Below are positions 46,148 through 57,591 of a DNA stretch of 64,000 bases, piece after piece (the stretch's first letter is position 1; each line of letters starts with the position of its first letter). A program made the position numbers and the translations under genes. The DNA is from Megachile rotundata (lineage: Eukaryota > Arthropoda > Insecta > Hymenoptera > Megachilidae). The DNA is taken from positions 4,278,001 to 4,342,000 of the forward strand of contig NC_134983.1 of the NCBI RefSeq assembly GCF_050947335.1. The letters are read 5' to 3'. Below the pieces are notes generated by a model, which saw only the letters and a list, made by a program, of their open reading frames with translations, did no database searches and had not been told where the DNA came from.

Positions 46148-48150
46148 ATGTGTGTGAACTTGGCATATCAAATGTTAGCATATCAAAAAAAAAGTGAAGT
46201 TCTCTTTGCATACAGTCGAGTTCTATAGTTCTTGATAAATTTTAACAATAGTTCTGGTCATTTACCAGAAATAACAAAAATTTAAAAATGATATGCTAAC
46301 TTCCCACGAAGTTAGCATATCATATAACATTTTCGAAATTTACTCTAGCAAATTTTATAGTTTTCGACGAGTTCTATAGTTCTATAACATAGTTCCGACT
46401 GTAGGCTACTTCTAAATATTTATTAACAATTATTAACAGTATATCACCCACACTATAGTGACATGCTATGCCTCTAAGATAAGTTCTCGGTTCGTTCGAG
46501 GTTTTAAGCAATAATTCTAAGCCCTCTGACGATAATTCCGCACCTCTGTGAAGTTGGCCCCCCATTTTCAGAAATTTAAAATATTAATAAGAGTTCTAAT
46601 GGCCCCCTTGAGAGTTCTAGAGTTCTCTAATAATTTTACAAATAGTTCCGGCATTTAAAGCTACGAAAATAGCATTTAAATTTATGGGGGGCTAACTTCA
46701 CATTTTTTTGCAAATTTGTAATGGCGAAACTTTTTTATTATTAATTTTAACGTTCTCATTATTAAGGATAATTTTTAGAACTCTATGGGGGGCCATTAGA
46801 ACTATCAACAGAACGGCCGATTTCCAAAAAAAATTTCACCCGTTAAAAATTTATAATAGGGGTAGAAATTTTTTTTCGAAAATTAGCAGTTCTGATTAGA
46901 GTTCCGGTACCCCCCCGAAGAGTTCTAACTGTTTTCCCTAATAAACTCAATGCTACGATGCCAAATGAAAAAGTTCTGGCCGATGGAAGTTGCGGAATCG
47001 AAATTTTTCTAAGTCCTGCGAAGGTAAAAATTTTTTTTCGAAAAAGGCAATTCTGTTGACAGTTAGGACCATCGTGGGGGTTTTAGTGGGTAAAAATCCC
47101 ACATAACCCCGCGCCCTCCCCCCAAGGCTGCGCGGTATCTTTGGAAGATTTCCCCCACGTAAAAAAAAAAAAAAAAAAAAAATTCTGTTCACAGTTCCTC
47201 TATGGCCGCCCATAGAGTTCTGAAAATTATCCTTAATTATGAGAACGTTAAAATTAGTAATAAAACATTTTCACCTTTGCGAGACTTAGAAAAATTTCGA
47301 TTCCGCAACTTCCATCGGCCAGAACTTTTTCATTTGGCATCGTAGCATTGAGTTTATTAGGGAAAACAGTTAGAACTCTTCGGGGGGGTACCGGAACTCT
47401 AATCAGAACTGCTAATTTTCGAAAAAAAATTTCTACCCCTATTATAAATTTTTAACGGGTGAAATTTTTTTTGGAAATCGGCCGTTCTGTTGATAGTTCT
47501 AATGGCCCCCCATAGAGTTCTAAAAATTATCCTTAATAATGAGAACGTTAAAATTAATAATAAAAAAGTTTCGCCATTACAAATTTGCAAAAAAATGTGA
47601 AGTTAGCCCCCCATAAATTTAAATGCTATTTTCGTAGCTTTAAATGCCGGAACTATTTGTAAAATTATTAGAGAACTCTAGAACTCTCAAGGGGGCCATT
47701 AGAACTCTTATTAATATTTTAAATTTCTGAAAATGGGGGGCCAACTTCACAGAGGTGCGGAATTATCGTCAGAGGGCTTAGAATTATTGCTTAAAACCTC
47801 GAACGAACCGAGAACTTATCTTAGAGGCATAGCATGTCACTATAGTGTGGGTGATATACTGTTAATAATTGTTAATAAATATTTAGAAGTAGCCTACAGT
47901 CGGAACTATGTTATAGAACTATAGAACTCGTCGAAAACTATAAAATTTGCTAGAGTAAATTTCGAAAATGTTATATGATATGCTAACTTCGTGGGAAGTT
48001 AGCATATCATTTTTAAATTTTTGTTATTTCTGGTAAATGACCAGAACTATTGTTAAAATTTATCAAGAACTATAGAACTCGACTGTATGCAAAGAGAACT
48101 TCACTTTTTTTTTGATATGCTAACATTTGATATGCCAAGTTCACACACAT
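46148..48150. mobile_element. Foldback (Mutator-type?) element with ~890-bp inverted arms
   Basis: Two arms, 46148 to about 47037 and about 47261 to 48150, are inverted copies without indels (mirror axis at 47149) and almost identical. Open frames on one arm reappear exactly on the other (46374-46565 with 47733-47924; 46708-46899 with 47399-47590). The ends are ATGTGTGTGAACTTGGCATA and its inverse, with a 9-bp target duplication. There is no transposase. The arms contain many copies of AGTTCTA or AGTTCC-type words, and a short inverted repeat ATGATATGCTAACTTC near each end. Long-arm structure plus a 9-bp duplication fits foldback/MULE elements known in insects. Confidence 0.85.
47024..47275. 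repeat. Central spacer of the foldback element with extra arm modules
   Basis: The centre is not unique DNA. 47183-47273 repeats the arm segment CATAGAGTTCT...AATTATCCTTAA...GAGAACGTTAAAATTA with changes, and 47024-47078 resembles another arm segment ending in TTCTGTTGACAG. A run of about 23 adenines (47159-47181) separates them. This indicates growth of arms by tandem duplication. Confidence 0.6.
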
Positions 48151-48159
48151 ACGACGGAG
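48151..48159. repeat. 9-bp target-site duplication ACGACGGAG (right copy)
   Basis: Identical to 46139-46147. Confidence 0.85.
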
Positions 48160-48212
48160 TCTCTGTATTTCGCCAAATGAGTGTTGTTCGCAGCCGTTTA
48201 ATGATGCATCGA
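48160..48212 (-). pseudogene. Proximal part of the split host exon
   Basis: On the minus strand this reads DASLNGCEQHSFGEIQR in the frame that joins the segment at 45980-46147. It may start after ATTATGAG (AG at 48213-48214), a possible splice acceptor; an in-frame TGA lies just upstream. No further upstream exon was recognised before low-complexity sequence begins at 48.36 kb. Confidence 0.45.
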
Positions 48213-48214
48213 CT

Positions 48215-48535
48215 CATAATTAGTTGATCCGAGTAGAACGAACATTCCCTTTGATTGCTATAACCTCTACTTCTCTAAGAATCGTGATATCTTAACAAAA
48301 TTACATTGTGAAAATTTTTATGTTATAAACCAATTTAAAGAATTCAGAACAGTATTAAATTGTAATTAACTTAGAATCAATTGGATTATCTTTGTTGAAA
48401 TCTTCAGAAATGAGAGTTAGGTATTTGAACATTTGGAGATGTAGGGATATTGGTGGTTTCAAATGTAGTACTGTTAGAATTTGAGGATATGAAGGTTTAG
48501 TATGATATGGAAAGTTGGTAATTTGTGTATCTGGC
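48215..48535. other. Upstream flank of the split exon, nothing recognised
   Basis: AT-rich; no partner exon seen. Confidence 0.35.
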
Positions 48536-48830
48536 AAATTGAGTACTTGGTCGTTGGAAAATTTGAAAATTTGTGAATTTGAGAATTTCGGAATTTGGAA
48601 ATTGGAAAATTTGAGAAGTTGGGAATTGGGTAATTTATTAAATTTAAAAATTTTGTAATTTAGCAGTTTAGGAATTTTGAGGTTTTCAGATTTTGGAATT
48701 TGAGCATTTCGAATTTAGGAGTTTTGTAAATTAAAAATTTCAGAATTTAAGAGTTTGGAAATTTGACAGTTTGGCTGTAGGACTTTTTGAATTTGGGAAT
48801 ATGGAAATTTGGTAATTGATAGAGAAGAAT
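48536..48830 (+). repeat. Low-complexity AATTTGGAAATTTGAG block
   Basis: Irregular repetition of AATTTGGAAATT and GAATTTTGAGG-like words, purine orientation on the plus strand. Confidence 0.65.
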
Positions 48831-50925
48831 GAGTACAAAAGTAACACTATTTATCAACCACTTTGTAAAGATGCAAAAATCAAAAGAAAATATTTATTCC
48901 ACATTTTATGTAACTGTAGGTAATTTGTAATAAATAATCGAAAAGCTTTGACATTTTCCTACTGTTACTGTTATTATTACTTTCGACCTAACCTATCATG
49001 ATTCCTCTTACCATTTTTGCTGCTTGTTTTCTTTTATCACTAGAACTATGAACCAAAATGACTGCTTTCAGATTTCCCATTTTGTATTACAAAATTGTAT
49101 CGTCGTGATTTTATGAAAACGTTCTGTCATATTTTGTCAGACTTGATACTTCAGTATTTATTTATTCTTCCCACTTTATTTCTCATTCAAATGTAAACGT
49201 CCATTTAATATCCGTAATACTAGTGTTAATAAAATGAATTTGTCACACGTACGTATAAAGGATAAAAAAATAAACGTATTCATTTTTATTTTCATCATGA
49301 AAATTAAGATAAAAAATGGAGAAATACTTATAATCTCAGTAGATACTCTTTCAATATTCATATATTCAATGCAAATGTGACATAAGAATACTAAAAAAAT
49401 TAGGTTTTTTATTAATTGAAAATGGTCTGAATTCCTAGAGTTATCCGTGATAAGAGGAAATTACGATACTCGTCGCGATAACAATCATCTAAACTCTAAA
49501 CGATTACGACCAGAAGAACTCTCATTACCGTTCGCCTAAGAACCAATTTCTTTTTATACAATCATCTGATAGCTTCTTTGGTGTTTTCCACGATCGAAAA
49601 GGGGTGGGATAAAATTCTGTGGCGACTAAAGGAGCCACTACTTTAGGATCGTTAGGTTTTTATTCCGGTGGAAACAGTAAGACGATTTCGTTGATCGCAT
49701 TTATTTGATCGAGTGCGATTGCAACAGTTGAATTTGTCAGTAATTTGTCAAACAAATCAAATATTTTAATTTGATGCGCTTTTGTATACACTGACAAGAT
49801 GACTAAATGCAAAAATATGGTTTTCACGTCAAATTAAAGCCCATACGTATTCAATTGTTAAATTCGTTGCTAATAATGAATTACAGATATTTCTGATGCT
49901 AATAACAATATACAAGGTCTTTCAAGAACTGTGGTATAAGGAACCAGGTGATAATTGTGCGTTCAAAAATAAATCGTCAAAGAAAATTAAGTTTTTATAT
50001 GTGGTTTCATTTTCGTAAGAAGTGGTTCAGAAAATTTTTAGAAAAAAAAAATTGTTTACGATAATAGAAATAATAGATTTAACAATTTTCTTTCTGGTAA
50101 TTAATTAATGTAAAAAAGTTATAAATGTACATATTTAAACTTTTGAAATACGTTATCATTATTTCGCATCATTCATTGATGTACTAATGTAAACCATGAT
50201 CAATTTGATTGCATAAATACACATATAATCAGTAATAATTATCAACAAAAATAATTTCATTAATGTTTACATTTATCAATTTATTGCACCTACTAATTAT
50301 ATTATTGAATCAATCAAGCAAATGTTGAAATTGGTGTCTATTACACAGTGTATTACAATGTTATATTAGTATATATTATTATGGTATATTACTATATATT
50401 ATTATATTTTATCAACGTAAATATTTGAATTACTGTCAATTGAGAACCATGTTCCTAAATGTTATTTGACGAGTTTGGTCGAAACGTTGCTAAAAAAAAA
50501 ATAGTAGCATCACTCACTCTGCAATTACTGGTACTCCTGAAGGATTTGACGATAAAAAATGTGCGAGATTGCACAATAATTGTAAATAATCATCTTCATT
50601 TTGTAAGAAATGAAAATTGACTACCACATCATCCACATATGACAATTAAATTTGCATACGAATCTACTATATATGTTATTAAGAATTTGATCATTTAAGT
50701 TAAAGATACTCGTATATACTGCTTCAAACTGTGGCCAATAAATATAATAAAATACTGTGAAAATGTTCGATAAAATTTGTTAGAGCTAAAATAATTACCT
50801 AATCAAATTTTCAAGCGTTTCAGTACGATAGTAAACCTATTAAGCAAGATCTCAGACACCCTATATAAGATTCATACGTACACGATATATCGACTTGCAA
50901 AAGCTCATTAAAATCTTAGGACACT
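48831..50925. other. AT-rich stretch, nothing recognised
   Basis: A few mixed patches (49440-49760) but no supported exon. ATACAAGGTCTTTCAAGAAC near 49910 vaguely resembles MITE termini. Confidence 0.35.
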
Positions 50926-50929
50926 TAGG

Positions 50930-51360
50930 GTGATTTCCTTGTTAGTATCTGGTTGGGTGATTCTGTACGACCTTGAACCGGGCGGTTAAAGTCCCCCATA
51001 AATGGTCTGGCGATGCCTTCATCGAGGAGACCGCGATGGCCAGGCATTCATACTAATTAGGGTACGTGTACGCACGCGAGCCAATAACGTGTCGAAGGGT
51101 GGATAGAAGCATCAAGAGGGGAAATTCCCCTCAAGTTCGCAATAATGGACAGGGGTGTCGTCGAAGGGTGCAACACAATGACCCGAAGAATCGAAGCGGG
51201 AACAGTTACGCGTGCGGGAACTGCAATTTTGTAAATAGGGAATAGCGCCGAATTTATTTTAGGTGCCGATGATTCAATCCGTGATGTGTCCCGGCAGATG
51301 TGCGCTATCAGGCCTGCCCTTTTCGTACACAAGTGGAGAGGCATTTTTCATGGGATCCCA
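50930..51360. promoter_or_regulatory. GC-richer island, possible regulatory element
   Basis: About 430 bp of balanced, CpG-containing sequence in an AT-rich desert. The minus frame 51057-51344 is open, but its translation has no recognised feature. ACTAATTAGGGTACGTGTAC near 51051 includes a homeodomain-like core. Non-coding regulatory DNA is the simplest reading. Confidence 0.3.
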
Positions 51361-53270
51361 GATTTTTCTCTTGTTAGACACATCGTGGGAAAATGATTTC
51401 TTGATAGGAAATTTTTCCTTTTATGTAAAATAAGTTGACACTGAAATTATTAAATTGTGGTCGGTTCAGATAATCATTAGCAGATAATGAATATTTAAGA
51501 ATGTTGAAAATTATCTACATTTAATATAAGAAGTTTAATAACTCGTCCAATAAATATTATGAATGTAAAAGAACATTTATATGTTTATATCTAGAATGGA
51601 GCTTCTTCTTATATGAGCTATTTCGAATGATTTCGAGGTATAAACAAATATACTGTCAACGTGAATATATAGATTATTGTTGATTGAAAACTATGACTTT
51701 GTCAGTCAAAACTTTGCTATGAAAAATAAGCTTAACTTGTTCTATAATCACTGCAGTAAGGATGAAAAATTGCGTGAGATTTCACGTAATTATGAATAAT
51801 CATCTTCGTTTGACAAATTTCTAAGTGAAGTTTTTTCTCTGTTTTTCAATGAAGCTCGAATGATAAAGCACCTGAGATATTTATCGTAAAAACGGATGAA
51901 TTTTTCTTCGGGAAAATCTTCATCCATTTATTCAAACTGGAGTGAATTCCACTGTTTCATTTCAATATGGATCGTTGTTAAAGTGATTGATGCTCGTCTT
52001 AATGAAATACGAAATTTTCCTCTCGAAAGCACAATCTTCGTACCATTAACGGTCCATTTCAACTGTGAGTCCAATCTTTTTCATTTCAACAGTATCTCGT
52101 CTGACAATCACTCATTTTAATTACACCTTAATAGCTGTTATCGTTCGAATCTTAGCCACATCCAGACACAAGCTATGTCTATTTCCAAGTATCGCAGTAC
52201 GACGACCTCGGTTTATAAATAAACTTCAAGCCTAAAATGCACGCCGAATAGTTTGAATAATTTTAAATAACTCATTCAAGCTAGACTTTTCGTATCTCTC
52301 TGGAACGTTACCTGCATTCACGTGAATGAATATTCTTATAAAAACGTGATAATTCATGCTTCAGGGACCATTGAAACACGCGAAGTGGATATTACGTTTA
52401 CCCTATACACGTTTACAAGTCCAAATAAATTTTCTATGATACTGTTGATATACCTCTTCCATAGATGTCAATGAATTATGAGTTTTACATACTGTAATGA
52501 GAGAGAAGATATTTTATTACTGCCAAACTGCTCAAATTGTATAAACGATATGCAAAAATAGTTCAGATAAAAATTGTATGATGGACATAGACGTATATCT
52601 GTTTTGTCTTGTAATTGCCTTGGAAGATTTTGTGAAGGTTATATAAAAATTTGTTTACGCTTATTAACCTGTAATATAGAAAAGATGATTCCTGTAATAT
52701 TTTAAATTGCGAAATAATATATTTTATAAAACAGCTTTGAATATCTCATAAATTGTTAATTTTATTGACAACCTAATACTTTCTGATACTATATTTTACA
52801 GAATCGATATATGCAAACTGATATATAAAACATTTTATGTAGCGATACATATAAAACATATTATAAGCGATCGTGTATTTTAAAATTGAAATTCTTTTGA
52901 TAAATATTTAATAGATAGCAAAATGATTATCATGCCTTCATATTTTTGTACTTATGTGAGAGACTTGCATGGATAGTGGGTCGATTTAACAGACGTCTAA
53001 TAAAACACATTTCTTATTATTAATTTAAAATTAATTACAGGACACCAGAGTATTAACAAGTTATAATTAATAGGTGATACTAGTAATATGTATATTGCAC
53101 CGATGATAGGTATTTGTGTTATGTTATTGGGAGATCGCAACTGTAGAAGTGTTGAGATTAATTATAGTGATTCTTTATGGAATACTAGTCTTCATCTGAA
53201 ATTTAAATAAAATTTACAATATTACTATTCATGTTTTGAATTAAGAAATATAGTATATGTCAGAAACTGA
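51361..53270. other. AT-rich stretch, nothing recognised
   Basis: No supported feature. Confidence 0.4.
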
Positions 53271-53276
53271 GTAATG

Positions 53277-53455
53277 TATTTAGAAATTTAGGAATTTAGG
53301 AATTTAGAAATTTAGAAATTTAGAAATTTAGAAATTTAGAAATTTAGAAATTTAGGAATTTAGGAATTTAGGAATTTAGGAATTTAGAAATTTAGACATT
53401 TAGACATTTAGAAATTTAGCAATTTTGAAATTTTGAAATTTTGAAATTTTGAAAT
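53277..53455 (+). repeat. 9-bp microsatellite (AATTTAGAA/AATTTAGGA)n
   Basis: About 15 nearly perfect tandem copies of a 9-mer in two variants (AGAAATTT and AGGAATTT) run to about 53420. Four or five copies of AAATTTTGA follow to 53455. Variants are grouped, implying stepwise expansion. Confidence 0.9.
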
Positions 53456-54115
53456 AGAGCAATGTTGAATATGTAATTTTAGGATAACGTGAAGTGATAT
53501 ACGTAAATACGACACAGGTTAACAGACAACAAAAATTTATATTTTAATAAAACAATAACAAAACGATAACCTATAACAACTAGGAGTCTGAACCATAACG
53601 CAAACAGAAACTATAGTTATACTAGCGCGATGTGTTTTCTACGAGTGTAAATTTTATTCTACCGGATTTTCCAAACGCTCTCTGCCCGATGGAAAAACAC
53701 ACGTGACATAGAAAGTGACCCTAAGAGGCAATACAAGAGCCTACGCGCAAAACGTTAGCACAAGATTGGGTCTTCAAGGACCTCCAAAATTTTCCAACTA
53801 GATTTATGGCATAACCGCTGCACAGTCTTAGATACATAGAGATTTGGAAATAAGGAATTCTGAAAATATAACTGGGGAATATATATTATTAGAGGTATCT
53901 AATTAATACTAAAATTAATAAAAGTCATTGTATCCAAACATTTGAATATATCATTTTTCTGATTGTATCGTCGAAATCTGTCCAACATGGAGAAATTTCG
54001 TGTTTGTTCAGTCGTAATTGAGCCTTAAAAATCATGGTCGTTTATTGGCTCTAGTGATTCGAATTAGGGGAAAAAGCCTTGCGGCATAAAAAACCCCTTA
54101 CAAAATTATGTATTC
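53456..54115. other. AT-rich with a mixed patch
   Basis: About 53620-53830 is more GC-balanced but carries no clear gene. Confidence 0.3.
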
Positions 54116-54119
54116 GTTA

Positions 54120-54835
54120 ATGATTTTACGGTGAAAATGTATACGAGTATGTGTACGTTGTGTTGGTGGCGTATTGAATGTGAATCGTTTTGAGGAGAAC
54201 AAGGTCTCGCTCAACGTCGTTCGATTTGAGGAGAACAGAGTCTCGCTCAGCGTTGTTCGTTTTGAGTGATAATTCACGTTGCGTGAGATTATTCACGATG
54301 ATCGAGTTGAGAATGTAGAACTCACTCGGATCATGTTGATGTGTACGTTTAACCACCCTACCGTGGCCCATTCGAGGAGTGCAGGGTCTCACTCGAATGG
54401 CGTCGTGAATGATTTCCGAACCACCCTGCATTGGCTATGCTACGTCGCGTTACGCGGAAACTTCTAAGTCACGATTGACTTCTTCGACTCTCGATCCGAA
54501 CCGTGTAAGCTTCAACGTTCGACTGTGCCTTTCGTTGTACGAAAAAACGCCTAAATACCCACACGTTTCCGAAGGTAACGGTTAGGAAGAACTCTATGCT
54601 TTTGTTTGCCCAAAACTGTTTTTAAAACGAAAAACTCAGCTGTTAGCTGATTTATGGTATGTACATGTCTACGGAAAGATTCGTTCGGACCGGATCTGAT
54701 AGACAATAGGGTACTCGGTGACCCGTATTTCAAAGTAAAAACTATTGACGGTGGCCTACGCGCCGACCGCTTGGGCCTTGCAATAAATCGCTTAGCCGCG
54801 GCATAGGTTTCGGTTCGCGGCCGAACACTGATGTA
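54120..54835. repeat. GC-rich block of unknown origin, possibly a solo LTR
   Basis: About 700 bp with abrupt GC-rich edges, a local tandem repeat near its start and CAATAAA at 54781-54787 near its end, features also seen in solitary LTRs. I could not find matching TG...CA ends with a target duplication, so it could equally be a regulatory island or exon cluster. Open frames show no domain. Confidence 0.3.
54185..54266 (+). repeat. 36-bp tandem repeat (2.3 copies)
   Basis: Units 54185-54220 and 54221-54256 share TTTGAGGAGAAC and TCTCGCTCA; a third copy begins at 54257 with TCGTTTTGAG. Being a multiple of three, it keeps frames open on both strands. Confidence 0.8.
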
Positions 54836-55275
54836 TCAAAATTTCTTAACCCAAATATCATTAATATTTCCTTTTCAATGTGTTAAATAATCAGGATCAG
54901 AGAAAATAAAAAATTAATAACACATTTTTAATTACAAATTAATTATTTAATGTTAAACATAAAGAATACACATATTAACTTTAAGATTAATTAATAATGC
55001 CAGGATAAGTTTCTCGTACACCAATTAACACCGCGAACGTTTACATTTTACGAAGAAGAAGAAGGAAGTGCATTTTTCAATTATTTTTATTCTAATATCG
55101 TGCATTGCTCGCACTGCAAGATGACGCCACATGCTATGTTTATTTATAATTCAACACGATGTATTCAAATATTTGAAGTACTTGAAATGAACATTCCAAT
55201 TCGATCGATATTCAAATATTGTAAGTATTCGATTTCCAATAAGAATTTTATTGGCATTCAAATTTTCCGATGTAC
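54836..55275. other. AT-rich spacer leading into a minisatellite
   Basis: From about 55150, words like CAAATATTTGAAGTA hint at older copies of the following repeat. Confidence 0.35.
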
Positions 55276-55500
55276 TCAAATATTCCAAGTATTTAAATTT
55301 CCATCCTCAATTTCGTTGACATTGAATATTCCAAGTATTTGAATTTCCATCTTCAATTTCACTGCCACCGAATATTCCAAGTATTTGAATATCCATCCTC
55401 AATTTCATTGCCATCGAATATTCGAAGTATTTGAATTTCCATCCCCAATTTCATCAACATCGAATATTCGAAGGATTCGAATTTCAAGCCCGAGTACACT
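55276..55500 (+). repeat. 46-bp minisatellite (about 5 copies)
   Basis: Units begin at 55276, 55322, 55369, 55415 and 55461. Each contains GAATATTC(C/G)AAGTATTTG, then TTTCCATC and TCAATTTCA. The units contain short palindromes (GAATATTC), and the last is truncated. Confidence 0.85.
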
Positions 55501-55509
55501 TGATATTCG

Positions 55510-56120
55510 AATATTCAAATTTGGTTTATAACCCCAGCCGCATCATCGGAGCGGAGTTCGTACAAGCTCATCCCAGGGGGATCGTCGGGCGGAAACATGG
55601 CAAGAAACGATAGCGTTCATCCTTCTGGGGCACATTACGAAAGTCCCAGTGTGTACTCGCGTGTGCACCGGGCTTCACGCTGCTAGCAGTTTTACGTGTC
55701 CGCGTCGCGGGTATTATAAAGTTGGTCACGCCATATGGCGTCGATGGAGCGTAAAGGGTCTCTGGTCCTCGAGCTCCTGAAAGCCGCTCGCTTTAGCAGT
55801 CCTTCACCTTGGGTCTCGAGAGGTCGCCATTACAAGGAGTTCCCGCCCTTTTGTTCGAGCCTGGTATTCGCACGCGTTCTCATTTTGCGCGTACGTGCTC
55901 TTGCAACGCGTCGCAAGATCGTCGTCCTCGCTCTCCCTGGGTAATTAACGCTTTTTTTTTTAACCCTTTCACGAAGGGTCCATGTAAATGAGCGGTAAAC
56001 GTCCGCCTGCCAGGAGGAAGCATCGACTCCATGTCAACGTGCTTCTTTCCTTTTTATCGGGGAAACGACGATCCTCCGGCTTCGACGCTCCCGAGAGAGC
56101 TTGCGTCATCTATTGATCTG
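55510..56120 (+). promoter_or_regulatory. GC-rich island with a TATA-like box
   Basis: About 600 bp of GC-rich, CpG-bearing sequence. GTATTATAAAG at 55711-55721 resembles a TATA box with GC-rich flanks. A start about 25-30 bases on would fall near 55745. The open frames beyond it (55735-55944 and an overlapping one) have no recognised domain. A promoter or non-coding transcript start is plausible, with direction inferred only from the TATA orientation. Confidence 0.35.
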
Positions 56121-56785
56121 CTGAACGTGGGTGTTTGAAATATAGGGTGCATTATATCTTCCACGGCTTTTGCTTTAATTAATCCACAGGTTTTTCGATC
56201 GAAAGCACTCCCTAGCCGGGTAATCACAAACGAGTAATAGCGAATTCACTTACAATTAGTTTATCCGTGTCGTTATGAATGCGACAACTTCACGGGTATA
56301 GATTCAACATGGAAATTATGGTTCGTGGGAGGACAATGCTATTAGTTTCTAACGACACTGATTTACTTTATTCTACATCGTGTTCTCTTTTCCTATTCGC
56401 TAAGGGATACTTGCGATATTCGTATTCGTTCTGAACATTTTTTCTGGACTGTCACATAACAATCCTTTTCAAATTGAATATGGAAAAAGCTAATTTTATA
56501 AATGAACATGACTTGCTTTGTAACTATCTTTGGTTTATAAGTTTCTTTAACTTGTACTACTACATCTCCAACTATCTCCAACTTCCATCAAAGTTTGGTT
56601 TCATCGTTTAAGAAACCTAAAAATATAGATTGACGTCTTTCGAATTTTTAGACTGACAGATTTTAGTGACATTTTTAGTAGAAAGATGTTTTGATTGACT
56701 TAAATTTTCCCCAATTCGTCGTACAAGTACTCAACGGTCATTTAATTCATTATCACGCATTGAACAGCGAGATTGCAGCGTAATT
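56121..56785. other. AT-rich stretch, nothing recognised
   Basis: No supported feature. Confidence 0.4.
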
Positions 56786-56795
56786 GACCGTTTAA

Positions 56796-57587
56796 CACGT
56801 TCCGTGCCAAGCCATTTTTACCTGACTTGTCGTTCAGGCCATTTGATATTTTGACTAAAGATCGATATATTATCACACAATATTTCATTATATCATCAAT
56901 ACATAAGTAGTTCTCTTGTTTAGAGCAGTTATCACATCGTGTACCACCTGTGGTACACGTGGCGCTGCGATCAGTTCGAGTGCAAAAGTCAGTCAGTTCG
57001 ACACTTTTCGGTTAGTAAAAAATCTGCTGTACTCGAATTTGTTGAATAAAAAACGAGAGAAATAAAATAAATTATTTAATAAAAGAAGGAGTAGGTAAAT
57101 ATACGGAGATAACATTTTTTGTTTTTCATTTGTTTCTGTTGGAAAACAAGTTTCTATTATTTACTTCATTATTACTATTATTTTTCTTTTATTATTTTGT
57201 TTTCATTTCTTGCTATAAAAAAAAATGTAAAAAAATTCGGTACTGAAGTAGCAAGACAAAAAACTATAAGAGTAATAACGTTTTGCAGCGATTGCCCGAA
57301 AAAGCCGTCTTTATGCCTCCCTTGCTTGAACAAAATGCACCATTAAATGTAATTATTAATTATTGTATATATAACAATTAAATAAACTTATGTGTTTTGT
57401 TCTATACTGCATCTTGTATAATGCTTCATTTTTTAGGTAGAAATATAGTTTACAGAATTATATTTGTAATAAAATACATGTTTTCAGCACATTGAATAAA
57501 TATGACTGCGTGTACCACCGGTGGTACACGTGGTCTGACGATCAAGTTTACCGTGTACCACCGGTGGTACACGTGGCACGGAACGTG
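56796..57587 (+). mobile_element. piggyBac-like element, internally deleted (792 bp)
   Basis: Flanked by TTAA (56792-56795 and 57588-57591), with inverted ends CACGTTCCGTGCCA. Near the right end the palindrome GTGTACCACCGGTGGTACAC occurs twice, and once in a variant form near 56938-56960. A leader-like stretch on the left and the last part of a transposase remain, separated by a deletion. The same termini and right end occur in the 320-bp element at 37903-38222, in inverse orientation. Confidence 0.85.
57218..57346 (+). pseudogene. C-terminal cysteine-rich domain of a piggyBac transposase
   Basis: The frame ends with VARQKTIRVITFCSDCPKKP, then SLCLPCLNKMHH and a stop. The cysteine/histidine spacing (CX2C, six residues, CX2C, four residues, H) matches the DNA-binding cysteine-rich domain at the very end of piggyBac transposases. 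The upstream part of the frame is AT-rich non-homologous sequence, so only about 40 residues of the protein remain. The catalytic DDD region is gone. Confidence 0.75.
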
Positions 57588-57591
57588 TTAA

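Noticed and set aside
46374..47924. Mirror-image frames of 63 residues on both arms of the foldback element
   Set aside because: They exist twice only because the arms are inverted copies; the translations show no domain.
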